DNA of 35,887 bases from CAVQLX01 sp046727715 (lineage in GTDB: Bacteria > Desulfobacterota > Binatia > DP-6): the NCBI GenBank assembly GCA_046727715.1, contig JBKPDC010000319.1, positions 1 through 35,887 of the forward strand. The letters are read 5' to 3'. The position numbers and the translations under genes are program-made. The notes below the pieces were generated by a model. The model saw nothing but the letters and a program-made list of their open reading frames with translations. It did no database searches and was not told where the DNA came from. Below, one piece after another: positions 1 through 6,520 of this stretch (its first letter is position 1; every line of letters begins with the position of its first letter).

Positions 1-1
1 C

Positions 2-1756
2 TCACGCCCCGCCCCCCACTCCCGCCGCCGCCACGTCCACCTCTCCGAACTGCAGCTCGTAGAGCTTCCGGTACTCCCGCCCGCGCGCGAGCAGCTCGTC
101 GTGCGTGCCGCTCTCGACGATCTCCCCGTGCGACACCACGACGATGCGGTCGGCGCGGCGCACGGTGGAGAGTCGGTGGGCGACCACGAGCGTGGTGCGG
201 TGGGCCATCAGGCGCTCGAGGGCCTCTTGCACGAGGCCTTCGGACTCGGTGTCGAGCGCCGAGGTGGCCTCGTCGAGGATCAGGATGGGAGCGTTCTTCA
301 GGATGGCGCGCGCGATCGCCAGCCGCTGGCGCTGGCCGCCGGAGAGCCGCACCCCGAGGTCGCCGATCGGGGTCTCATAGCCCTGCGGGAGCGCCGTGAT
401 GAAGTCGTGGGCGTTGGCGGCGCGCGCGGCGGCGACGATCGCGCCGGAATCGGCGCGGGCGTCGCCATAGGCGATGTTGGCGCGCACGGTGTCGTTGAAG
501 AGGAAGGTGAACTGCGCCACGACCGCGATGTGGGCCCGCAGGCTGCGCAGCGTGAGATCGCGCACGTCGATGCCGTCGATCGTGATCCGCCCGTGCGTCA
601 CGTCGTAGAGCCGAGGGATCAGGTCGGCGAGCGTGCTCTTGCCGCCACCGCTCATGCCGACGAGCGCGACCACCCGGCCCGCCGCGATGCGCAGGTCGAT
701 CCCGCGCAGCACCGGCTCTCCGGGCTCGTACTCGTAGCGCACGTCGTGGAACTCGATACCCTGCCGGACGCCGCGCAGCGCCACCGCGCCCGGGCGGTCG
801 ACGACGTGCGGGACCCTGTCGATCAGCGCGAAGACACGTTCGGCGCCCGCGATGCCCTGCTGGATCGTGTAGTTCGTGCGGACGAGCTTCTTGAACGGCT
901 CGAAGAGGAACGCAACCGTGGCGAGAAAGGCGAAGAAGCTGCCCTGCGTGCGGGTGCCCGCGATGACGCTGGCGCCGCCGTACCAGATGATGCCCGCGAC
1001 GGCGAGGCCGGCCAGCACCTCCGTCACCGGCAGCGACCGCACCCGGCTGCTGCGCATGAAGAGCTTGAAGATCTTCTCGTCCTGGTCGTGGAACCGCCGC
1101 GCCTCGTACGCCTCCTGGCCGAAGAGCTTGACGATGCGGTTGCCCTGGACGTTTTCGTGCAGCATGGCGGTGAGGCGGGCCGCGGCCTCCTGCTGGCGGC
1201 GGCTGTTCTGGCGCAGCTGCTTCGAGAACGCCCGCAGCGGCAGCGCTGCCACCGGAAACAGCACCACCGCCATCAGCGCCAGCACCCAGTCCATGTAGAA
1301 GGCGACGGCGACCAGACCGATGAGCGACGTCGTGTCCTGGAAGATCGACCGCACGGCGTCGGTGACCGAGCTGCGCACCAGCGTGACGTCGGCGGTGACG
1401 CGCGACACGATCTGGCCGGCGCGCTGCTTGTTGAAGAACGCCAGGTCGAGCCGCTGGAGATGGGTGGTCAGCTCGTTGCGCAGGTCGGTGACGATGCGCT
1501 GGCCCACCCAGTCGTTCAGGTAGCCCGCGACGAAGCCCACCCCGCCACGCAGCAGCGCCAGCGCGAGCGCGAGCCCCACCGCGAGCTGGAGATGCTCGGG
1601 CTGCTGGCGCGTGAACACCTGGTCGAACGTGAACTTGATCAGGAAGGGCACGCTGCTCTCGATGCCGCTGAAGGCCAGCATGAAGAGGACGGCGAGCACC
1701 ATGTGCGGCCACACGTAGGGCCGCAGATAGCGCAGCATGCGGCTGTAGGTGCTCAT
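2..1756 (-). CDS. msbA: Lipid A export ABC transporter/permease MsbA
   Basis: Inner-membrane half-transporter (584 aa, about the usual 580) that would flip lipid A-core from the inner to the outer leaflet, working as a homodimer. The N-terminal half is an exporter-type six-helix domain. The C-terminal half is a full ATPase: Walker A GMSGGGKST at about residues 367-375, a Q-loop glutamine before FLFNDT, the signature LSGGQRQR near 470, Walker B ILILDEATSALD near 490, and the switch histidine in VVAHRLST. The ATG at 1756 overlaps the lpxB stop as ATGA, which fixes the start against a longer in-frame opening that only shadows lpxB. It is the last gene of the envelope operon inside the window, and the operon may continue past the left edge. 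The position directly after lpxB supports MsbA over a generic multidrug exporter. Confidence 0.93.
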   Translation of the reverse strand: MSTYSRMLRYLRPYVWPHMVLAVLFMLAFSGIESSVPFLIKFTFDQVFTRQQPEHLQLAVGLALALALLRGGVGFVAGYLNDWVGQRIVTDLRNELTTHLQRLDLAFFNKQRAGQIVSRVTADVTLVRSSVTDAVRSIFQDTTSLIGLVAVAFYMDWVLALMAVVLFPVAALPLRAFSKQLRQNSRRQQEAAARLTAMLHENVQGNRIVKLFGQEAYEARRFHDQDEKIFKLFMRSSRVRSLPVTEVLAGLAVAGIIWYGGASVIAGTRTQGSFFAFLATVAFLFEPFKKLVRTNYTIQQGIAGAERVFALIDRVPHVVDRPGAVALRGVRQGIEFHDVRYEYEPGEPVLRGIDLRIAAGRVVALVGMSGGGKSTLADLIPRLYDVTHGRITIDGIDVRDLTLRSLRAHIAVVAQFTFLFNDTVRANIAYGDARADSGAIVAAARAANAHDFITALPQGYETPIGDLGVRLSGGQRQRLAIARAILKNAPILILDEATSALDTESEGLVQEALERLMAHRTTLVVAHRLSTVRRADRIVVVSHGEIVESGTHDELLARGREYRKLYELQFGEVDVAAAGVGGGA

Positions 1757-2940
1757 CGCCGCTCCGCCGGCATCATCTCGACGGCGATCGCCGCCGCGCG
1801 ATCGGCGGCGCCGCCGCGCCCCAGGCGCTGCCGCACCTCCCTGAGGTCCGCCCGGATCGCTGCGTCGCGCGCCGGGTCGTCGAGAATCGCCCGCGCCGCG
1901 GCCGCGATCCGCGGGCCGGTGACGTCGCGCTGGAGGAGCTCGGGCACGACCTCGCGCCCGGCCACGATGTTCGGCATCCCCACGTGCGCGATGCCGCGGA
2001 CGAGCAGCCGGCCGAGCGCCCAGGTCACGGGCGACAGCCGGTAGACGATCACCATCGGGCACTCGAGCAACGCGCACTCGAGGGTCGCCGTGCCCGAGGT
2101 CACCAGCGCGAGGTCGGCGGCGGCCACCAGGTTGTAGAGATCGTCGGCGATCACGGGAACCGGCACGCCGGCGGCGCGGATCCGCGCCTCGACGTCGCCA
2201 CGGTCGAGCGTGTGCGCGAGGCCGAGCGCGAACTGGTAGTTGCCCTTGGTCGCGAGCTCGCGGACCGCGTCGAGCAGGCGCGGCAGGATGTAGTCGATCT
2301 CCTTGGCGCGGCTCCCGGGCAGGAGAACCACGGTGCGACGGGCGGAGTCGAGCCCGTGCAGGCGCAACGTCTCGTCGCGCCCGCGCGTGGCCTCGACGCG
2401 GTCGAGGAGTGGATGGCCGACGAACTCGACGCCCGGCAGCCAGGGCGCGTAGAGTCCGGGCTCGAAGGGGAAGACGACGGCGAGCCGGTCGACCAGCTGG
2501 GCGATCTTCCGGACCCGCCCCCGGCGCCAGGCCCAGACCTGGGGGCCGATGTAGTAGAGCACCGGCACGCCCGCCGCGCGCGCCACCCGCGCCAGACGCA
2601 GGTTGAACTCCGGGAAGTCGATCAGCACGCACAGGTCCGGCTTCACGGCGCGCAGGCGCCGGGCGAGCGTGCGATACACGCGCAGCAGCGTGCGCAGCCG
2701 TCCGACTCCCTCCACCACCCCGACCGTCGCCACCTCGCGCGCGTCGGCGACGGTGTGCATCCCGGCGGCGCGGAGGTGCTCACCCCCCAGGCCGAACACC
2801 TCGACGTCGGGCCGCCGCTGGCGGAGCGCCCGCAGTAGATCGGCGCCGTGCAGGTCGCCGGACGCCTCGCCGGCGACCAGCAGGACGCGGCGCGGCGCCG
2901 GAACGCGCACGGCCTGCGACGCTTCGCCGGAGTAGTTCAT
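1753..2940 (-). CDS. lpxB: Lipid-A-disaccharide synthase LpxB
   Basis: Peripheral inner-membrane GT19 glycosyltransferase (395 aa) that joins 2,3-diacyl-GlcN-1-P to UDP-2,3-diacyl-GlcN to give the tetraacyl disaccharide 1-phosphate. Seen: the family's N-terminal glycine-rich motif GEASGDLHG at residues 24-32, the central YYIGPQVWAWRRGR segment, the LLPGSRAKEI motif, and a C-terminal half with SGTATLECAL and MPNIVAGREVVPELLQ. Length is normal apart from about 15 extra N-terminal residues. The ATG at 2940 overlaps the TGA of the Gfo/Idh gene, and its own TGA overlaps the msbA ATG, so translation of the three genes is probably coupled. It would use the UDP-diacyl-GlcN hydrolysis product made by the neighbouring LpxI. 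Confidence 0.95.
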   Translation of the reverse strand: MNYSGEASQAVRVPAPRRVLLVAGEASGDLHGADLLRALRQRRPDVEVFGLGGEHLRAAGMHTVADAREVATVGVVEGVGRLRTLLRVYRTLARRLRAVKPDLCVLIDFPEFNLRLARVARAAGVPVLYYIGPQVWAWRRGRVRKIAQLVDRLAVVFPFEPGLYAPWLPGVEFVGHPLLDRVEATRGRDETLRLHGLDSARRTVVLLPGSRAKEIDYILPRLLDAVRELATKGNYQFALGLAHTLDRGDVEARIRAAGVPVPVIADDLYNLVAAADLALVTSGTATLECALLECPMVIVYRLSPVTWALGRLLVRGIAHVGMPNIVAGREVVPELLQRDVTGPRIAAAARAILDDPARDAAIRADLREVRQRLGRGGAADRAAAIAVEMMPAERR

Positions 2941-3902
2941 CCGACTCGAGCGGCCTGCGCCGCGCGCACCTCGGTCTCGACGCTCTCCCGGATCACGTGG
3001 GCGACCTCGAGGGCGCGCAGGCCGTCCCAGCCGGTGACCGGCGGAGGCTGGCGCGCGCGCACGGCCTGCACGAAGGCCTCGATCTCCTCCTCGAGGGCGT
3101 CGCCCTCCCGCACCTCGAGATCCTCGAAGGTCAGCGACGGCTGGCCGGCGTCGTCCGGCTCGCGGCGGACCACGCGGCCGCGCCGCTCGTCGAAGTCGAT
3201 GGAGAAGTAGGCGTCGGGCTGGAAGATGCGCAGCTTCCGTTCGCGCCGCAGCGACACGCGGCTGGCGGTCAGGTTCGCGATGCAGCCGTTGGCGAAGCGC
3301 AGGCGGGCGTTGGCGATGTCGACCGACGGCGTCAGCACCGGGACGCCGACGGCCTCCACCGCGCGCACCGGCGATGTCACCATGGTGAGGATCAGATCGA
3401 GGTCATGGATCATCAGATCGAGGACGACGTCGACGTCGGTGCCGCGCTCGCCGAACTGCGCCAGCCGCTGGCACTCGATGAACCGCGGTTCGGTCACGCG
3501 CCCGCCGAGGGCGCGCATGGCGGGGTTGAAGCGCTCGAGGTGACCGACCTGCAGCACCCGGCCGCCCCGCACCGCCAGCTCGAGCAGCCCTTTGCCCTCC
3601 TCGACCGACGTGGTGAGCGGCTTCTCTACGAGGACGTCGACGCCGGCCTCGAGGAGATCGCGCGCGACCGCATAGTGGCGCGGCGTGGGGACGGCGACGC
3701 TGGCGCAGTCGATCCGGCCGCGCAGGCCTTGGTGGTCGGTCAGCACGGTCGCGCCGAGCACCTCCCCCACCGCCCGCGCCCGTGCCTCGTCGATGTCGAC
3801 GACCGCCACCAGCTCGACGCCCGGATGGGCCGCGTACTTCTCTGCGTGAAAGCGCCCCAGGTGGCCGACGCCCACCACCGCGGCCCGCAGCTTCGTCTTC
3901 AC
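2937..3902 (-). CDS. Gfo/Idh/MocA-family NAD-dependent oxidoreductase (GnnA candidate)
   Basis: A 321-aa two-domain dehydrogenase. The N-terminal Rossmann fold has GVGHLG at residues 11-16 and the family's EKP signature at 93-95. The C-terminal half carries the VGHLERFNP strand and a MIHDLDL segment typical of the substrate domain. The start is GTG at 3902, overlapping the lpxI stop as GTGA; a longer in-frame opening only shadows lpxI. Being locked between lpxI and lpxB suggests it acts on a lipid A nucleotide sugar. The known precedent is GnnA, which oxidises the 3-OH of UDP-GlcNAc so that GnnB can aminate it, giving amide-linked 3-acyl chains. No GnnB-like aminotransferase is in this window, so GnnA is only a candidate. 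Another sugar dehydrogenase role is equally possible. Confidence 0.85.
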   Translation of the reverse strand: MKTKLRAAVVGVGHLGRFHAEKYAAHPGVELVAVVDIDEARARAVGEVLGATVLTDHQGLRGRIDCASVAVPTPRHYAVARDLLEAGVDVLVEKPLTTSVEEGKGLLELAVRGGRVLQVGHLERFNPAMRALGGRVTEPRFIECQRLAQFGERGTDVDVVLDLMIHDLDLILTMVTSPVRAVEAVGVPVLTPSVDIANARLRFANGCIANLTASRVSLRRERKLRIFQPDAYFSIDFDERRGRVVRREPDDAGQPSLTFEDLEVREGDALEEEIEAFVQAVRARQPPPVTGWDGLRALEVAHVIRESVETEVRAAQAARVG

Positions 3903-4720
3903 GCGACGCCTCCCCTGCCGTTCACGGCGACCACCGCGATGCCGGCCGCGTCGGCGAGTGCGAGCATGTCCTGGCGGTCGAGGATGATCGTGCGGTACGC
4001 CTCGATCGCGAGCGCGCGCCCGCGCACCTCGGCGATGGTGCGAACCGTGTCCGGGCCCACCGCGGGCAGATCGAAGCGCAGATCCTGGGTCGGCTTGCAT
4101 GCCTTCACCACGACGATGTCGCCGTTCACGAGCTGTCCGGCGCGCCGAATGGTCGCATCCGTCCCCTCGATACCTTCCACCGCCACCACCGCGCTGCCCC
4201 GCACGACGACGCTCTGTCCGATGTCGAACTGTCCGATCACCTTGGCGGCGCGGAACCCGAAGTGGATGTCCGCCCACTCCTCGGGGGTGGGAGCCCGCGC
4301 CGACAGCACGCCCTCCTCCGGCACGATCTCCTGCAGGTAGAGCGTGGACTCGACGATGCGGATGCCCTCGCTTTCGAGCTCCTGGGCGAGCGCGCGCAGC
4401 AGGACGTCGTCCCGCAGCGTGCCGCAGCGGGCGACCACTGCCAGCGCGCGCGCGTCGGGCTTGAACTCGCGGAACAGTCGCGGCTTCGCGATACCCCCCA
4501 CCATGACGGCCCGGGTGATCCCGGCCTGCTTGAGGGCCTGGATGATGCCATCAAGCTGTCCGGCGTGCACCCAGGTGATGGCCTCCACGGCGGCGCTCAA
4601 TCCCTCGTCGGTCTCCCCGAGGTGTGCCACCGCGACGACCCCGACCCCGCGGCGGCGCGCCGTTTCGGCGAAGAGAACCGGGAATCGGCCGCTGCCCGCG
4701 ATGAGTCCGATCCGTTCCAT
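3899..4720 (-). CDS. lpxI: UDP-2,3-diacylglucosamine pyrophosphatase LpxI
   Basis: LpxI-family (formerly DUF1009) hydrolase, 273 aa, normal for the family. It cleaves UDP-2,3-diacyl-GlcN to lipid X plus UMP, and replaces LpxH in many non-gammaproteobacteria. Seen: the N-terminal motif IGLIAGSGRFPVL, a central VMVGGIAKPRLF segment, and the C-terminal hallmark KACKPTQDLRFDLPAVGPDT, whose acidic residues lie in the region of the catalytic Asp known from Caulobacter LpxI. The start is ATG 4720, four bases after the lpxA stop. An upstream in-frame ATG at 4792 would add 24 non-conserved residues inside lpxA and was rejected. The stop overlaps the next gene's GTG. It supplies LpxB with one of its two substrates. 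Confidence 0.93.
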   Translation of the reverse strand: MERIGLIAGSGRFPVLFAETARRRGVGVVAVAHLGETDEGLSAAVEAITWVHAGQLDGIIQALKQAGITRAVMVGGIAKPRLFREFKPDARALAVVARCGTLRDDVLLRALAQELESEGIRIVESTLYLQEIVPEEGVLSARAPTPEEWADIHFGFRAAKVIGQFDIGQSVVVRGSAVVAVEGIEGTDATIRRAGQLVNGDIVVVKACKPTQDLRFDLPAVGPDTVRTIAEVRGRALAIEAYRTIILDRQDMLALADAAGIAVVAVNGRGGVA

Positions 4721-4724
4721 GCCC

Positions 4725-5906
4725 CTACCGGCAGACGCCCCGCTGCGACGCGGCGATGAAGTCGAGCAGGCGTCGCACTTCCGGCACGTCACCGAGCTCG
4801 GCGCTGACCTGCGCGACGTGCTCGCGCCGGCTGCCGCCGCTGTGGAAGATCAGGCGATAGGCCCGGCGGAGCGCGCGGATCGTCGCCGTCGAGAACCCGC
4901 GGCGCCTGAGCCCGATGACGTTCAGGCCGAACAGCCGTGCCCGGTCCCCCGCCACCGTGCAGTACGGCGGGACGTCCTTCGACACCATCGCACCTGCGGC
5001 GCAGAGCGACGACTCGCCCACGCGTACGAACTGATGCACGCCGGCGAGCCCCCCCACGATGGCGTGGCTCTCCACCGTCACGTGGCCGGCCAGCGCCACG
5101 CCGTTGGACAGGATCACGGAATCGCCGAGCCTGCAGTCGTGTGCGATGTGCGACGAGACCATGAACAGGCAGCCGCTGCCGACTACAGTCTCCATCCCGC
5201 CGCCCTGCGTGCCGGGATTGATCGAGACGTACTCGCGCACGATGTTGGCGTCCCCGAGAGCCAGGGTGCTGGGCTCGCCGCGATACTTGAGGTCCTGCGG
5301 CCGGCTCCCGACGCTGGCGAAGGGGAAGACGCGGTTGCGCTCCCCGAGCGTGGTGCGTCCGTCCACGACGGCGTGCGCGCCGATCCAGCTGTCGGCCCCG
5401 ATCCGCACGTCGGGCCCGATGACGGCGTACGGGCCGACCTGCACGCCGTCGTCCAGCTCGGCGCGTGACGAGACCACGGCCGCCGGGTGGATGCGTGGTC
5501 CGGCGGACCCGGCGAGGTCGAACTCGACCTCCGCCACGACCGCTTCCCCCAGTGCCACGAAGCCCCGGAATCGCCACGCCGGGGGCCCGGCCACGGTGGC
5601 GACCTCGAGCCGCAGCGCGTCGCCGGGCCCGACGGGGCGCCGGAAGCGGGCGCGGTGCACCCCGCCGAGCGCGAGGGCCTCCTCGGGTCCCGCGACGGCC
5701 GCACCGAGCTGTGCCAGCGCCTCGCACAGGAGCACCCCCGGCACCACGGGCACGCCGGGAAAGTGCCCCGCGAAGTAGGGCTCATTGGCGCTGACGAGCT
5801 TCGCCCCCACGGCCCGCACGCCGGGCTCGAGCTCAAGGACCCGATCGAGCAGGGGGTACGGGAACCTCGTGGGTTCGTCGTGCGGTCGTTGCCAGCCCGT
5901 GTGGAT
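4725..5906 (-). CDS. lpxA: FabZ-LpxA fusion: hotdog dehydratase plus UDP-GlcNAc O-acyltransferase
   Basis: Two lipid A related domains in one chain. The N-terminal ~115 residues are a FabZ-type hotdog domain with the catalytic pair intact: His in YFAGHFPG and Glu 14 residues later in GVLLCEALAQ. The C-terminal ~260 residues are LpxA: hexapeptide repeats, the catalytic histidine motif SHIAHDC, GVHQF, and the C-terminal helical RRRGFS and YRLIFHSGG segments. LpxA starts lipid A synthesis by adding a 3-hydroxyacyl chain to UDP-GlcNAc; FabZ would dehydrate the same 3-hydroxyacyl-ACP pool. Start problem: the first ordinary start codon is GTG 5819, but FabZ-like coding (FPYPLLDRVLELEPG) continues upstream in frame to the ompH stop with no ATG, GTG or TTG. 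I give 5906 (ATC, 9 bases after AGGAG), which puts the histidine at residue 48, close to position 49 in Pseudomonas FabZ. The start remains uncertain. Confidence 0.85.
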   Translation of the reverse strand: MHTGWQRPHDEPTRFPYPLLDRVLELEPGVRAVGAKLVSANEPYFAGHFPGVPVVPGVLLCEALAQLGAAVAGPEEALALGGVHRARFRRPVGPGDALRLEVATVAGPPAWRFRGFVALGEAVVAEVEFDLAGSAGPRIHPAAVVSSRAELDDGVQVGPYAVIGPDVRIGADSWIGAHAVVDGRTTLGERNRVFPFASVGSRPQDLKYRGEPSTLALGDANIVREYVSINPGTQGGGMETVVGSGCLFMVSSHIAHDCRLGDSVILSNGVALAGHVTVESHAIVGGLAGVHQFVRVGESSLCAAGAMVSKDVPPYCTVAGDRARLFGLNVIGLRRRGFSTATIRALRRAYRLIFHSGGSRREHVAQVSAELGDVPEVRRLLDFIAASQRGVCR

Positions 5907-5912
5907 GAGCGC

Positions 5913-6497
5913 CTACTCCTTCGGGACGACGCTGGTCGGCGGCGGGGTCTTCCCGCCGGACCGCCCCCCGCTGGTGTTGTGGATCTTCACGATGGCGTCG
6001 GTGATGTCCAGCGCCTTGTCGGCGTACAATAATCCGCTGTTCGCCTCCAGGACGAGGGTGTAGCCCTGCTGGCGGCCGTAGTCGTTCACGATGCCATAGA
6101 GCTGCTCCACGATGCCCGAGGTGAGCTCGGCGTCGGTGCGCTTCAGGTCACGCTGCAGGTCCTCGTACTTGCGCTTGAAGTCGAGGGCCCGGTTCTCGAG
6201 CTCGCGCTCGCGGTTGCGCCGTTCGTCCTCCTTGAGCAGCAACGCCTTCTTCTCGAACTCGTCGCGTGCCTTGTCCAGGTCCTCGCGCTCCTTCTTCAAG
6301 TCGAGCTGCGCCTTCTCGAACTTGCCCTTCACCGAGTCTTTGGCCTTCTTGCCGGCGTCGCATTCGTTGAGAGCCCGCTGCATGTCGACCACCGCGACGC
6401 GCAGTTGCGCCTGCGCCACCGCTGCGAGCGCCAGCCAGGCAGCGCCGCACGCCCCGAGCACACGCCCCGCGCGGCGCGTCGTCGAACGATGACCCAT
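5913..6497 (-). CDS. skp: Periplasmic OmpH/Skp-family chaperone
   Basis: A 194-aa secreted chaperone of the Skp/OmpH family, which holds unfolded outer-membrane proteins in the periplasm before BamA inserts them. Seen: an Arg-rich start and hydrophobic signal peptide ending AVAQA at about residue 30, then the conserved beta segment LRVAVVDMQRALNE. A long, highly charged Lys/Glu-rich stretch (about 50-125) forms the coiled-coil tentacles, followed by the returning body segment YTLVLEANSGLLYADKALDIT. The start ATG 6497 has a strong GGAGG seven bases upstream, and an upstream opening only shadows bamA. It sits between bamA and lpxA as in many proteobacteria, but lpxD, normally next, is missing. 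Its TAG is followed in the same frame by the FabZ-LpxA coding sequence. Confidence 0.9.
   Translation of the reverse strand: MGHRSTTRRAGRVLGACGAAWLALAAVAQAQLRVAVVDMQRALNECDAGKKAKDSVKGKFEKAQLDLKKEREDLDKARDEFEKKALLLKEDERRNRERELENRALDFKRKYEDLQRDLKRTDAELTSGIVEQLYGIVNDYGRQQGYTLVLEANSGLLYADKALDITDAIVKIHNTSGGRSGGKTPPPTSVVPKE
5916..5920 (-). promoter_or_regulatory. Shine-Dalgarno AGGAG before a possible ATC start of fabZ-lpxA
   Basis: On the minus strand the last ompH codons and stop read AAGGAGTAG. The AGGAG lies 9 bases before the in-frame ATC at 5906-5904 and 6 before CTC. No ATG, GTG or TTG exists between the ompH stop and GTG 5819. This is the only good ribosome-binding sequence that could start the complete FabZ domain. 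Use of the ATC codon is inference. Confidence 0.4.
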
Positions 6498-6520
6498 GAA
6501 TCGTTCCTCCACGATCGAAA

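Noticed and set aside
101..2044. Long plus-strand open frame opposite msbA and lpxB
   Set aside because: High GC keeps antisense frames open. Its composition (His/Asp/Arg/Gln-rich, no motifs) is typical of a shadow, and both sense genes are certain.
1757..2632. 292-residue N-terminal extension in frame with msbA
   Set aside because: It is an Arg/Ala/Pro-rich shadow of lpxB in another frame; MsbA homology begins exactly at ATG 1756, which overlaps the lpxB stop.
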